The notes beneath the pieces were generated by a model. It saw only the letters and a program-made list of their open reading frames with translations. It searched no databases and was not told the origin of the DNA. The translations under genes were made by a program, and so were the position numbers. This document shows positions 44,781 through 57,699 of a stretch of 64,000 bases of DNA, piece after piece (position 1 is the first letter of the stretch; every line of letters begins with the position of its first letter). Origin of the DNA: Protopterus annectens (taxonomy: Eukaryota > Chordata > Ceratodontiformes > Protopteridae); NCBI RefSeq assembly GCF_019279795.1, contig NC_056743.1, positions 1,780,046,466 to 1,780,110,465 of the forward strand. Direction: 5' to 3'.

Positions 44781-45929
44781 ATATATATGTTATAGCATCG
44801 GAATAGCAAACAAATTTGAGACATCAACTTATAAAATCTTCTCTGAGCAACAGGTGTGAAGAGTCTTCTACATGAATGTCAGCGGCTGTAAACATGACCT
44901 GAGTTAACAAAAACAATAAAAAGCAGCAAGATAATGCAATGCCCAGCTAAGAGGGCAACAGATAATGCAATGCCCAGCTAAGAGGGCAACAGCCAAGATA
45001 AGATAGTGCTTATGCAGAATTCCTCTCTGTCAATGCATAATTATCAATATAAATGAATATTTAAATTGATTGGAATTAATTCCCCTAAAAAAAGTCAGAT
45101 GTAAACCAGCTATTAAGACTTTTCAGCAGCTCTTGAACCTGTCAGGTCAGCCTGCTATTAGGATAAAATTAGCATGAAAAGGTCACTGCAGACTGGAATG
45201 AAGGAGTACACACTGATATTTGATGTATTGTAACAACAGGGACTGGCTCTTCTATTAGAAGTTTCATAAACATGTATTAATCAGTAATTTTCTATCACTA
45301 TCAGTATGTTCTTAAGACATATGAATAAAGAATAAAGAAAAATGTAAATACATATTCTATGAAATGTTCATACATATCAACAAATTTCAAAGGATAAGAA
45401 AATGTATATTGTTTTTACTTCATATGCTGTCTATAGAATGAAGGACATGAAAATATGTTGTGTCTTGTATAAATGTGCATTAGTACAAACCCAATGATAT
45501 GAAGTTCTTTTTATTAAGCTTTTGAATTACTTTGTATGTTGCGAACTTTCATTAATTCTTAATCATTTAATTGTAATAAAACATATATCAAATGTGGCTA
45601 TAACAATAACAAATAGCCTTTCCTATTAGAAAGATTAGATAAATAATAATGTCATGATAAAGTTGATCAAGAAATGCTTGCATCTGTACCCTTTACAGAA
45701 ATGAACTGTCTCAGCAGCATATTTGAAAATAACCGCATGATCAGATTAGGGCACAGTGTAGTAGCACACTCTTCTCATTCAAAGAAAGCAGATAAAATTA
45801 TTTGATCTAAGACAACACTATGTAAAACAGAAAGGCAGGACTACGTCTTTTAAGACAGTATAAATACATTGTGTCCAGCTGTAATCCTTGTCAGTTACAT
45901 GGAAATTAAACTATGATGGCTGTAGTATT
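44781..45929. other. Unassigned sequence with a 31-bp tandem duplication
   Basis: No element recognised. At 44929-44990 a 31-bp unit (starting AGATAATGCAATGCCCAGCT) occurs twice without differences, a recent simple duplication. The rest is AT-rich. Confidence 0.5.
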
Positions 45930-47100
45930 GCAAAAAAAGATCTCAGAATCAGGTTTTGGGTTATTATTCCTGAACTATGAGTCTAGTTGAAAAAGAAATG
46001 AGGGAATGTGAAAAGCAAGCCATTATAGCAAAATAGTTCACTGAAGTGACATGCCATATGATTCATGGATCTCCAGTTGTGCTACAGACCAAACATACCC
46101 CAGCAAAATGCATACTAGAAAGAAATCCAAAGGGCATAAACAATGTATGAGTTATTAGAATCACTGCAACTGTTGAAGTCAGGAAGGAGGGATTAGAATG
46201 AAATCCCTAGGATTAAGTTTTTACCAGAATTGTTTAATTATCTAGGAGAAATTCATGAATGTTCTGACTTGGAAAAATAGGAACACTTAAGGGTTGGCAA
46301 CCAAACAATTGAAGGAGCTTCAAATTGGTATACAGATGGATCTAGATATTGGAGCTCTGAAAGATGGTGTTTTGTGACTGGATGGGAAACTTGCAATGCA
46401 GAAACAAAAGAACAAAAGAAGGGTAGTCTTCCAGGGGGGGTATTCCACACAACAAGCTAAACTAGAAGCAGTTAAGGAAGCTTTGCTATTACCCAGCACT
46501 GTAAACATTTATACAGGTAGTGAGTATGTAATCTGAATACTAACATAATCTCTTCCCATTTAGGAAAGGAGAGGCTTGATTACAGCTGATGGTCAACCAA
46601 TCAGCCATCAAGAAGTGTTAACATAAATTTGGGGCTTGATAGAAGATGACAATCCTTCTACAATGAGCATAAATAAGGTCAAAGCACATACCAAAAATGA
46701 AGTGCATAGTCTGGCTAATAAAATAGTAGACCAGCTAGCAAAAGAAGGGGTTCTCAATTTTAAGCAAACATATCTGATACAAAATGTTTCTCAGTACTGG
46801 ACATGGGAAGTAAGTATCATAGAAGAAAAAACAACCAAGGAAAATTGTGCAAAAGGTTTTGAACAGGTGCCAAATACAAATGGACTTACCTATAAATTAT
46901 TTGCCTTTACATTGTATGACTTACTTTTGAAAAGACCAGTGCGCAGAGTATGAACATAAATTGGAAAACAAGGTGGGAAAAATCACTCAGATTCAATATG
47001 ATGGAATCATCATAACACCTACTGTGTGTGGACTAACAGTCAGGTGGACAAATGAAATGAAGCCATTACAGGGTGCAGAATTTGAATAACATGCTCATAT
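45930..47100 (+). mobile_element. pol: Endogenous retrovirus ERV-2, left part (pol)
   Basis: Plus-strand remains of a retroviral pol. An RT connection segment (SLVEKEMRECEKQA near 45980) is followed by RNase H with a YTDGS block near 46330, the glutamate block LEAVKEALL near 46470, and the C-terminal HTK-HSLANKIVDQLAKEG block (46636-46760). Stops are frequent. Sequence similarity to the RNase H of ERV-1 is low, so this is a different lineage. The copy is cut at 47100 by CR1-A2 and continues at 51143. No gag, RT palm or 5' LTR is seen upstream. Confidence 0.75.
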
Positions 47101-47140
47101 AGGTTTATAGGTTTATACTAGGCTATCTGCCCCAAGGCAT

Positions 47141-49975
47141 TTATAAGCCTAGCCCGAATTTTTGTGGCTTACGCCACCCCTTATATGAAAAAATACTGTA
47201 CCCATTAGTTTGTTGTGCCTCTGTCCAGCAGTGACAGAGATGATTCGGGGTAAACCTACGATCTCCCATCCACAGGTCAAGATTTCTCTTGAACAGAGCC
47301 AGCGAGGTGCTCTGCCTCACATGGACCGGGACTCTATTCCACAGCATAGGGAGTCTCTGAGTGATAAATCTATCCCTCCAGCACGTCCTATTTATATCCG
47401 TGCTAAGGTTTAAGTCACTTGCTCTAGTGGTTTTGGTGGATTTGGATTTTTTGAGGTGGAGCATGTCCATTAATTCTGGGTTGGACATGGCCTTGTATGT
47501 CAGGCACATGTCACCTCTGAGCAGACGGTATGCGACTGAATAGAGCTGGAGTTTCTTCAATCTGGCAGCATATGACAGATTTTGGAGTCCCTTTATCCTT
47601 TTGATGAGAAACTTTTGGGGTCTCTCCAATTGCTGCAGATGTCGGGCGAGATACATCCCGAATGGGGCATTGTACTCGATCATTGGTCTGATAAGTGAAG
47701 AGTACAGGGGAACAATGACCTCATTAGATTTGGATGTGAATCTCTTCATGATCAGGTGGGCAATGTAGAAGGTCTTTCTAACCACTTTAGCAACGTGAGT
47801 GTCAAAAGAAAGGCCACTGTCAACCTGGGTCCCCAGATCCCTGATAACCTCTTCTGTGCTTAGTGGATTGCCACCTATATGGTAGCTTGGGGTTACCTTG
47901 TTTTTCCCGAAGGGTATGACTATACATTTTTTGGCGTTTAACTTCAGGCCATGGCTCTGGCACCAGCTATCTGTTTCCGTGAGTCCCTTCTGAAGGATAT
48001 CCGTGTCCGATGCACTTTCCACTATGGCGCCCAGTTTGCAGTCATCTGCAAACTTTGTCAGCCAAAGTCCTCCCATGTTGGCCTGTACTTCTGAGAAGTA
48101 GATGCCGAACAATAGGGGCCAAGGACCAAGCCCTGTGGGACACCACTTGTGACCGGCTTGGAGTCTGACATAGCGCCAGCAACTCTAACCCTGTGGGTTC
48201 TGTCCTTAAGCCAGTTTGCAACCCATCTTGTGACATATGGGTTTACATTTAAGCTGGTAAGTTTTTCTACAATACCCGAGTGGGGTATTGTGTCGAAAGC
48301 CTTTGCAAGGTCAAGGTAGGCTGTATGGACTGCCTTTCCCTCATCAATGGCCTTGGTGACTGTTTCGAAGAAGTCGACCAAGTTCAAAAGGCATAATCTT
48401 CCCTTGACGAAGCCAAACTGGGTCGGGTCCAATGTCTGCAAGTCCCCTATATCTTTGTTTATGAGCTCCATTATGATCCTCTCCATAGCTTTGCAGACTA
48501 GACTTGTTAAGCTTATGGGGCGGTAATTACCAGGGTCCGTAGAGACACCGCCTTTGTGGAGTGGGACCACAGTTGCCGTACACCACTCCTTGAGCACGTA
48601 TCCTGTGGTAAGGCTGAGATTAAACAGCTGCCTTATGTGTGGGTTTGATTCCTCATTTAGCTCGTGTAGCACACAGCCAGGGACACCATCCGGTCCCATT
48701 GATGCTGTGTTTTTAGCTTTAGAGAGAGCAGCTTTCACCTGTGCATTTGAGATGTCTGGGAGGCTACACTCCGCTGGGATAGTTATCTCTTCTTTAGGGG
48801 AGAGGGGTGAAGTTTGCACTGAACCTGTCTGCCAGTATGTTGGCAATGTCTGTGGGTTCAGTGATTTTGTATCATTTTGGACTAATTCTGAGCATATCTG
48901 GGAGTTTCCACCCAGGTTCCTAACATAGCTGAAAAAGGCCTTATGATTGTCCTTTGAATCCATGGCAATTTTTCTCTCAAAATTGGCCTTAGTTGATTTT
49001 ATGAGTGCTCGTATTTTTTACTAATAATGATCAGGGTGACTTCCCTTTTATGGATTTTGTTCTATCATGTAATAGCTTTCTCCTCTTATTGTAAAGTTTG
49101 TTAATGGCTGAGGTCCACCAGACTGGACGTTTGCCCTTTGTGGAAAGAGTCTTGGTTTTATTTGGGATTGCCTGATCCATGCAGTCCTGGAGGTGTTCAT
49201 AGAAGGCACTTGTAAGGGCTTCGCAGCTTGGGTTGTGGTTTCCACTGTCTCAGGGGCCTTGAAGGATACCACACCAGTCTTGAGTAGTGTGAAGTTTGCT
49301 TTAGAGAAGTTCTTCACTGTGGTCTTTTTGTTTGGGGTGGGGGCGGATGTGGATTTCCAGTGAGATTAGTTTATGATCAGATCTCACCAATGAGGTATAT
49401 ACTTCCGGTGTGGAGCATTTTGTCCCCATGTTTGTGATAATAAGATCTAGTATATTTTCTCCTCTTGTGGGAACAGTGACTAGCTGTTCCATGGCATTTG
49501 AATTTATGAACTCCAAGAACCATTGGGCTAGAAAGTTAGGGCTTGAGTAATGTTCCCAGTCTATATTCGGGTAGTTGAAGTCACCCAATATGATGGTGTT
49601 TGGAGATACATTTATACCCTCCAGTGTCTTCAGGAAGGCTGTGTGGGGTTCCTGAGTTTGAGAGGGTGGCCTGTAGCATGCTACAATTTGTAGAGCAGTT
49701 TTGCCTATGGTTAGTTGCACCTGGATGGTTTCCGAGCTTGTTGCCACCAACCTAGAGGTGTGGGTATCCTTTATGAATATGGATACACCTCCTTTTGTGG
49801 TGTGGTCCGGGTTTTGGGGCGGAGCATGATATGAGGTAAAACCTAATAGTGCCGGGGTGCTCTCAGGAGCCTTGAACCAGGTTTCAGTTACAGCACAGAC
49901 ATCGATGTTCTCCATACTGAGAAGGGCCTCGAGTGCATGCATTTTGAGATTTAGACTTCTGGCATTGAGCAGCAT
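47141..49975 (-). pseudogene. CR1-A2 ORF2 (endonuclease and RT)
   Basis: Coding is split into about four open segments. The endonuclease at 49301-49975 starts MLLNARSL and contains TETWF, GDFN and SDHK. A linker follows at 49048-49317. The RT fingers and motif A are at 48058-48963 (MGPDGVPG, YLDLAKAFDTIPH, SGVPQG). The palm and C-terminus are at 47141-48112, with an intact FADDCKLG box and NRTCWRDRFI. Frameshifts lie near 48110, 49000 and 49310. Unlike A1, the palm aspartates are intact, so the two copies were disabled by different mutations. Confidence 0.88.
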
Positions 49976-50004
49976 TACCCTCAGTTTCTTTCCATTTTTG
50001 TTTT

Positions 50005-50845
50005 CTAGGATGGTAGGTTTAGAATTTGAGCCTTGCCTAAAAAAGGCACTATGGGGGTGGCAAGAGCCTTAGCCAATATCCGGAATCCCAGGGTGACAGG
50101 TGCAAGCCGTCCCTTATGACAGCGTGGCTTGTCAAGCATGTCATCCCAGGCATACAGACACTGGATCCCCTTTGAATGACACCAGACATTAAGCCAATTG
50201 TTAAAGCTGATCATCTTGTCTCTATATTGTGGCATCATTCTTGGTGAAGGAAGGATACTGCTCAGGGTTAGGGTCATACCTGCCTGGGCTACATAATCAG
50301 AGAGCTCCTCTATGTCTCTTTTCATGTAGTCCAGGGAGGTAAGTCTCAGGTCGTTCACACCAGCATGGACAATGACTGTGTCATATTTGTACTTGCCGTG
50401 GAGTGACCCAGTGCTTGTGTTATGTGGCGGATTCTAGCACCCGATAGGCAGCTTACTGTGACCCTCTCCTTGTTCAGCCTGGTGAGTGGGACGTCAGTGT
50501 GTCTGACTATGGAGTCACCTATGACAAGTATGTTTGGTGTTGTATTTGGCCTTAAGGGCTGTGACTGCTTTGCACACTGCTTTTGTGGTTTATGTGTTGC
50601 TTGTGGGGTGTCTTGAGGTAGCAGTTGTTTGGGTGTCTGCTTTGGAGGCCTCTGCTGTTTAGGTAAATTTTACTCAGAGCCTCCGAGTATGTCTTTGTGT
50701 GTTTATGTGTTTGATTCAGTGGTGTGGTAGCATTATGTGAGGCTGGTTTTGTGGTGTGTGTAGTTGCCTTCTCCTCCTGTCTGGTCTTGCCAGTCCTGAG
50801 TTGAGAGAGCTCAGCCTCCAGTTTGGCTAAATAGCTGCATCTCAA
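50005..50845 (-). pseudogene. CR1-A2 ORF1, SGNH-esterase remnant
   Basis: Homologous to A1 ORF1 but broken. The N-terminal coiled-coil and basic linker are open at 50552-50845, the GDS region lies between frames near 50500, and the C-terminal esterase part is open at 50005-50358 (VNDLRLTSLDYMKRD block at its start). The DGLH block near 50095 reads differently (KGRLAP) because of small deletions, so the catalytic histidine is lost. Confidence 0.8.
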
Positions 50846-51142
50846 GTATTTGTGTTATGTGGGAGGAGGAGAGGGTTGTCTGTGTACATGAGGCAGTTAT
50901 AACATTGCCTCAAGATTCCCAGATTCACCAGCTGGACCGGAGAGGAGATTGACAACTGACCTTTGGACATGCTAGAATAATATTGGGAATTCCTTAATAA
51001 TTGAAAACAAGGGCCAGTGGGGAGTGAGGGTGTAGTGCTTTTAATTTTTAGTGCTGACTTATATAATTGCTTTAGTGAGCAAGTGCCAGGTAACTTGAGT
51101 GCAATGTGTTACAAGTAACTAAATGCAAAAACGACAAACAGT

Positions 51143-53690
51143 ATATGAGCTTAAATGTGAAAAAAAAAAAACAAAGATAGTCAACGGTTAGGACGTTTAG
51201 TGAAAATCTTGAGAGGACAGCCAAATATTATAATAATGGGACAAAATGGAATAATCTGATATCACACAAGGGAATGAATGGACATGTATTATGTTCCCAG
51301 AACTTTGCTCAGTAGCAGGAGAATTCAAAAAGTTCCCTTTACTTAGAGTAAAAGCAATTGAGCCTGAGAAAGAAAAAAATGTTAATTTATTATCACAATT
51401 TCCTAGATCACTCATGAAAGGAAAGACTACAACAAATTGTTAGTTCTAGATTCAAATTGGAAGGTATGACAGCACATATTCAAAATCATGTAGATAGATG
51501 TGTCACTTGTGCAATGCAAAATGCATGAAAATGTAATAGGATTAAACAATATAGACTCTTGCAAACACTGGGGCCCTGGAAAAGGGTAAAAGTGGACTTT
51601 GTAGGACCTCTTCCAACTGCACATAGAGGATTCCATTTCTTACTCATCCTGATAGATGAATATAGTGAATGGGTAGGTGGAGGCTCATCCAAAAAAAAGG
51701 GAAGATACCAACTCAGTAATTGGAATAATGAGTGAAAGGATCATACTGACATGCAGAGGTAACAAAACCAATGTGCCAAAGTTGGGGCATTAAGCAAAGA
51801 TTTCATACTTCTTGCCATCCTCAGAGTTCTGGGAGAGTAGAAAAAGCTAACAGAGCTCTGAAAGTAGGATTAAAGAAAATGATTACTGAATATGGGAATC
51901 ATTGGGTAAAGCAGTTACCCCAACATTTTTATTAAGATGTGAAATTCTCCTCAAGGATGTGGGTTAACTCCACACAAATTAATGACAGGTCAACCTAATG
52001 AATCTACAAGAGGAGAAATTCCTTATAGGATACCATTAGATGAAAAAAAATAGTGGTACCTGCTCCAAGATCAAATCAGTTGTACAAAAGGGGATAGTCT
52101 GGGAAGCAAGACAAGCCCATAGTCTAGAACATCATAAAGGAAATGAGATTTTGGATAAAGGGTGGGACAATTGGAACAAGGAGATCTTGTAATGGCCCAT
52201 CAGTTTGGAAACATGAGCAAATGGGACTCACAATGGTTAGGGCCCTAAGTTATTAGTAAAGTGGGGCTAGTGACTGTACAAGTCCAGCCATATAAAAACA
52301 ACCATCAAAAAGTGTTTCGATTCATAAAGATCACATTAAAAGATTAAAATGGAGGGGAGAAAATTAATTCAGTTATAAATGTAATAACTGATGCTGATAA
52401 ATATTGGGATAAAGGGGACACAATAACAGAAAAACCTAGTAAGAATATGATTCCCTTCTCTAAGAGATAATTTTAGGAAGAGAAGATGGAATCATGAAAG
52501 ATCTGATGTCAGTTGATATCCTGATAAACTTTTACTTCCCAACACAAGGAAAAGTTAATTTCAACACCTTCACCAACTGCAAATGTACTCAGAAACTTTT
52601 AATCCCAAATAATGTTACATATGTGCTGAAATCCAACAAAATGCAAAAACAGTGAAATTCCATTATAACCTATTCCATTTACTCTTCTAGAAATATTAAA
52701 CCTCACAGACCAAGATTGGGTCCAAAGAAGTGACTCGATTCAAGAGACAGAAACAGAACGTCTTTTTTAAAGACTTCTTCATACAAATATGACTGCTGAT
52801 GTTTGTTTCCAAGGAGAAGGAAAGAAAAGTCACCAAGTTGTTGGTAAAAGTTCTTATAGCATTATCTATGCTACCCCAAATACCACTGAACAATGTAACA
52901 AACATTTTAGTAATGAAACTTGCAGAACACTTAAAAGACCCAGAACTAAACATTGGATTAAATGGATGATTCTAATTCTGGCAGGGATATATTACATATG
53001 TGGGAAGAAAGCCTACAAATGGGTTCCTAAGAACTAGAATAGACTGTGTTACTTAGGACATGCAATTCCTTCCATTAGACATACTTCAGCATTGCCTAAT
53101 TATAACATGTTAGATTAAGAACATATATTGACATAGCAAAGATGTATGTAGAAGATGATATCCTAGCAGGAGCTTCAATCTATCCATTCTATGGAGCAGG
53201 GAAGACACTTTGGGAAATTCAAACATGGGTGTACTTTTTGAGTAATTGAGCAATGCCATGTTTCAGACAATAGATAAAGCTATTATAGAAACAACTGCCA
53301 TGAGAACTGTGGCCCTACATAACTGCATGGCCTTAGAGTTTAGTTTTGCTAGTAAAGTTGGTACTTGTGCATTGATAGGTGTGGAATGTCGTACTTAATA
53401 TTCCTGATAATGATCCTGAAATTAGGAGCCACCTCAAGCTAAATGAGGAAATTGTTCAAGAAGCACAAATAGAAAAGGAAACATGGTTCTCTTCACTGAG
53501 TGGTTTTATCAATGGCTGGGGAAGGAAAATAATGCAGCTTATATTGATCATATTTTGGCATTTTGGGTTGTGTAAGCCTAATAATTAATGCTATCAAATG
53601 TGGAATTGAGTGTGCAAGAAGTCATGCAGTGCAGATTTTGACAGTGGACCAAGTTTATCAGGTCCAAGATATTGTATGATTTATGAAGTA
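51143..53690 (+). mobile_element. Endogenous retrovirus ERV-2, right part (integrase, env)
   Basis: Continuation of ERV-2 after CR1-A2. Integrase remains lie near 51480-52200: an HHCC-like cysteine pair, a VKVDFVGPLP block near 51590 with the first catalytic aspartate, then LILIDEYSEW. Env remains lie near 52790-53600: a surface segment ending in CGKKAYKW (about 53000-53025), and a transmembrane segment with an AMRTVAL-type coiled coil and CX6C near 53370, where the second cysteine of the usual CX6CC pair reads as arginine. Many stops. No LTR was recognised after about 53690. Confidence 0.7.
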
Positions 53691-53829
53691 CTCTGAGCCA
53701 ATAAAGCTTGAATATTGATGATATCCACTGAATAAAAACAACAAACATGAGTCCTCATATCTTCTCAGGGAGAGCACTTTAAAGTCTGTGAATTTGTGTG
53801 GAATGCCACAATGATCTCCAGGGCTGTCT

Positions 53830-55060
53830 CTTAGAGAAAGAAATAGGGACAAAGCCATAAATAATGTGGGGGCAATTATGAATGACAAGTAGGGGCCATA
53901 CCTCCCGACATCTTGCCACAAGAATTCTGGACAAAGCATGACATAATATTGTGACAAAGACACAAATACAAGGACACATTTTAAATATTGTTCTTATAAA
54001 TGTAGAAAGTTGCTGCAAAAACAGAATTTGTGTTAGCATGCATTGTTTGAAGGACATGAATTCTGAAACTCAAAGACATGCCATTATTTAATCACATTGA
54101 TGACTTTAGTCACTTTGAGCAAGAAACTGAGACCAACAGCATAAATAATGTGAGGGCAATTAAGGATGACAAGTAGGGGCCATACCTATCAACCTCTTGG
54201 CACAAGAAATCTGAAGAAAGTTGGACACGGGGAGGTATGCTAGGGACACACACAGTAAATGTTGTTCTTACTAAATTGGAAAGTTGATAGAATGGTTGGT
54301 TTTGCATTCCCATGATTTGTCAGAAGAGTATGAAGTCTGAGATTCAAATGTCTGTTACTATTTTTTGACTTACCCTCAATAGTTTAACAATGATTTGCCA
54401 GAAAAAAAAACACAATTGTATAACAAACAGAGTAAAATATACAGCAAAATCTGGACATTCTGAAAAAATAATCTGTACAGTTGAGAGGTATGGCTGTACA
54501 GATAGCTGTCATTCTTGAAGTGCAACATATCTGCACAGAGCACAACTTAATGAGAAGGCAAATAGTAATTGGGACATATTTGACATAGATATCACATGAG
54601 AATGTGTATAAATGTAACAATTTCAACCTTTTAGAGAAAGAAATGTGGACAAAGACATAAAAATGAGGGAACAAAGAGCCAGAAATAGGGATAGATCACC
54701 AATATTCAACTTCAATAGCATGAAGTTGATAGAATATATAGGTTGTACATCAGCAAAGACTTTCTGAAAAGAATGAAATTTGAAACTCAAATGTCAGTCA
54801 TCAGTTACTGACTACACTCTACAATGAGATGTCATTGATTTGCCAAGAAAACAACATGTTATCAGGAAAAGATCACAAAGATGAGACAAAACCTGAACAT
54901 TCTGCACAGTCCAGGACAGTTAAGAGGTATGCACCCAACACTCTGTAATATTGAGTCACAGCAGTCCACAGATCATCTCAGTGATATAGCCATATATTTG
55001 ATAAGGAAAACATCTCAACATCCCGGGAATATCTGGACAGTTGAGAAGTATGAATGAGAA
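53830..55060. repeat. Diverged tandem repeats, about 280-bp units
   Basis: Repeated anchors include GACAAGTAGGGGCCATACCT at 53884 and 54168 (period 284), TAATGTG(A)GGGGCAATTA near 53860 and 54148, ACTCAAATGTC-like strings near 54062, 54340 and 54787, and GACAGTTGAGAGGTATG-like strings near 54476, 54914 and 55037. Units are badly diverged. The CATACCTCCC...GGAGGTATG strings resemble a repeat widely seen in fish and amphibian genomes, an inference from memory of the motif only. Confidence 0.55.
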
Positions 55061-56129
55061 GTATATGGTCCAAACACAGTACAGGACATTGAGCCTACAG
55101 TGCAGAGTATTTTGATATCCCATTCCTGCCATTCTATACTCAAGCTGTGTTGATGATTTGTGACAGGACATTGACTGCCATGTAAAATGATCACTCAGGG
55201 GGGAGTGCATGTACAGAACAGTGACACACTGATGAATTCTAGGAATGAACACAGGGCAAGATTACAGGTGAAACTTCTGCATGTATAGCAGGGGAAGGCA
55301 TGCCAGTGGAAGAAGGTTGCAGCAGCAATGCCAAGCACATATCTATATGGTACAGTACAGACTATACAGTGAAAATGTGTTGTCTGTGACTGTTACACAA
55401 AGTGACATAACAGTGGGGATGATGTGTGTGTGTGAGATAAGCATTCTTACATGCATAATGCAGAGGACATATATCAGAAATCTGGCATACAACTGAGGTA
55501 AGGTGCAGACTGGAAAGCTGTGCAAACTGACATACCTGAATATGAGCATATTCTCAGCAGAGGTCTCCAGCATAGTGGCCACAAGGAAATAATCATGGCA
55601 AACATGGCAAGAACCAACCGCAATCATAGACAATATCTTAATAATACCACCACTAATCCAATGCCTCTGACATAACATATGTAATGTGGAGTGATAACAT
55701 ATGAGCCTGCACACACACTGGACAACTAGTATAATACATCCACACACTAGGAGGGTAACCATGCAAACTGTCCTGGTACTGTAATATATGTAGGAGGTGT
55801 TAGGAGGAACACTGCTATGCATGTATGTGACTGTATGGGCACTGCAATCTAGTTGCCTTGTGTGCATGTCATGTATCAATTGCACAGTTCACATTGTCAC
55901 AAATGATATGCATGCCATTAATGTTGACAAAAAACTATGTATGCAGTGTGTGCATAAGGTGAACAGGTAGCACATGCAACTGGTGTAACGACTTGATTGG
56001 TGTTCTGCACCATCAGACAGTCATGTATATTCCACAGAAAGAATACCTAGCTATTGACAATAATCTGTCTGACAGCACACTGTGACAAAGGTGGTACACT
56101 TCAGTTACACATCACTGGAACATGTGTAA
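55061..56129. other. Unassigned sequence
   Basis: A 180-residue minus-strand open frame (55343-55885) is cysteine- and histidine-rich but shows no domain. Codon content looks random, and the region is rich in CATGTA-type words. No element recognised. Confidence 0.35.
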
Positions 56130-56290
56130 GGAAATACATGGGAAAAGGTCCATTGTACTCAGTTATTGGTGTGATGAAGGCTGAGAATCATGACATTAGT
56201 ATGCCCTCTCATTTGCATGTCCTTCACGTACCCAGTACTTGCTTTACAGGCAAGGGAGTAGTCAGCACTGTGACCACATGCTGCTAGTGG
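56130..56290 (-). mobile_element. Small CR1-A fragment
   Basis: Aligns with the RT C-terminal stretch of CR1-A1 around 37140-37290: GGTCCATTGTACTCAGTTAT corresponds to the NAPFG-type block, followed by the GATGAAGGCTGAG and CACTGTGACCAC stretches. Highly diverged and without an open frame. Confidence 0.5.
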
Positions 56291-56407
56291 ATGTACTACT
56301 TACCATCTACCCCAGGACACAGGTCACATATCTATTGGTCTGATTATAGGTTGTGATTTCCAGATTGTACTTGGGTGTTGTAGAATATGCATGTGTTGTA
56401 CCTTTAA

Positions 56408-56709
56408 CTCATTCGCTCCAGTACAGCTCTTTTGAGTGTGTACCTTTGACTCCCAATGGGTGTGGCTTGAGCCTTTAAAACATGAAGTTCTCACCTTACA
56501 GTTCCAACAAATACTCATTGACATAGGTCAAATATCAATACAGCTGTGTTTGCCATCATGTATGCGTCAAGATAAAATATTCGGATACCTTGTATGTAGC
56601 ATGGTTTTGGAAGTATTAATGCAAATATGAATAAGGAATATTTGACACCTAGAGGTGCAGTAGGAGGTAAATGCAGATGCACCTGGAGGTGTCACTTGAA
56701 TGTAATGAG
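56408..56709. mobile_element. Candidate piggyBac-like miniature element
   Basis: The 302-bp segment is flanked by TTAA on both sides (56404-56407 and 56710-56713) and has terminal inverted CTCATT(C/A) ends: CTCATTCGCTCC on the left and CTCATTACATTC in complement on the right. TTAA target duplication is the hallmark of the piggyBac superfamily. The inverted match is short, and no transposase is present, so this is a tentative non-autonomous element. Confidence 0.4.
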
Positions 56710-56713
56710 TTAA

Positions 56714-57699
56714 GAAGCATTTTCAAGTTTAGCACGTGCATATAAATAGCCAGCATGTTCTAGCTGCAGTGCCATTTTGGGAGTGCAACCAGAGAGTGAG
56801 CATATATGAGGGAAATAGAAAATCTGTTTATATGTTTATCTAAGTTAAAGTTATTTGCCTCAATCCTGATGCGTTTGTACATAATAAAGCTGCTTGAACA
56901 AAACCCATGTATGTTCGTCTGTTTCATCCTGACTGGATGAACGGCAGGTGTTGTGTCTGTTTTCTGATGCAACACATCTCACATCTCTGTGTGTCTCTTC
57001 AATGCAGGTGTTGTCATGGCTGTGGCAGCAGTGTCTGATATTTGTTGATACTGTATGTATTATACTAATATCACAGTTGTAGTCAATGATTGCCCAAAAG
57101 CTGTAGTCCTTCAGGCAGCTGTTTAGACACAGCATGTGTATGACATCTATGATGTCCATCACTTAACTCACTTAACTAAGTGCAGGCAAGGGCCTAGCAG
57201 ACACCCCTGATGTACTGACTTGATCACTGGAACTGAGATATATGTCACATCATACATTTCAACATAGTGAGATACCACATATGACATACATTGGTCTAAC
57301 TATTTGGTGATATGGCTGTTTATGGTCACATGTGACAGTGCTGATTGAGTACCACAGTGTGACTTTTTGATACATGCCTTCACCTGTTCAAGCTTCACAA
57401 GATGATACTGCTGTCAGCAGGCATGTCCTTGATTACATCTTTGAGGACATTTGGCAGATGTAACTAACCAGATGTAACAGTAACAACTCACACAGGTCTG
57501 TTCCATACACCTGGAATGTTACTAGTATACATGTAGAAGAGGTCCATGGTGACATGTTGGTGCACCCCATAGTTAAGGAGAGTCAGAATGTCTCTATATA
57601 TGCATGCATCATGTGCTCTCCCTCCAATGTAGGTGGATGTATATTGATGTACACCCCTGTGTGGGACAATAAGCTGTGTGGAAGGTGTATTGAACTGTG
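56714..57699. other. Unassigned sequence
   Basis: No element recognised with confidence. The region may hold further highly decayed CR1 coding upstream of the fragment at 57.7 kb, but no motif supports it. Confidence 0.35.

Larger units (their letters stand above)
47101..51142 (-). mobile_element. CR1-A LINE copy 2 (A2), inserted in ERV-2
   Basis: About 4.0 kb, colinear with A1 from the octamer tail (47101-47120) to the string ACAAACAGTA at 51142. It lacks the tandem arrays seen in A1 and is thus 5'-truncated relative to it. Estimated identity to A1 is about 85-90%. ERV-2 coding lies on both sides. Flanks show no direct duplication, but GCTCATAT at 47093-47100 is the exact reverse complement of ATATGAGC at 51143-51150. 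Confidence 0.88.

Noticed and set aside
55343-55885. 180-residue minus-strand frame as a host gene
   Set aside because: No domain, no codon bias and no supporting signals. It lies in repeat-poor but word-biased DNA, where long open frames can occur by chance.
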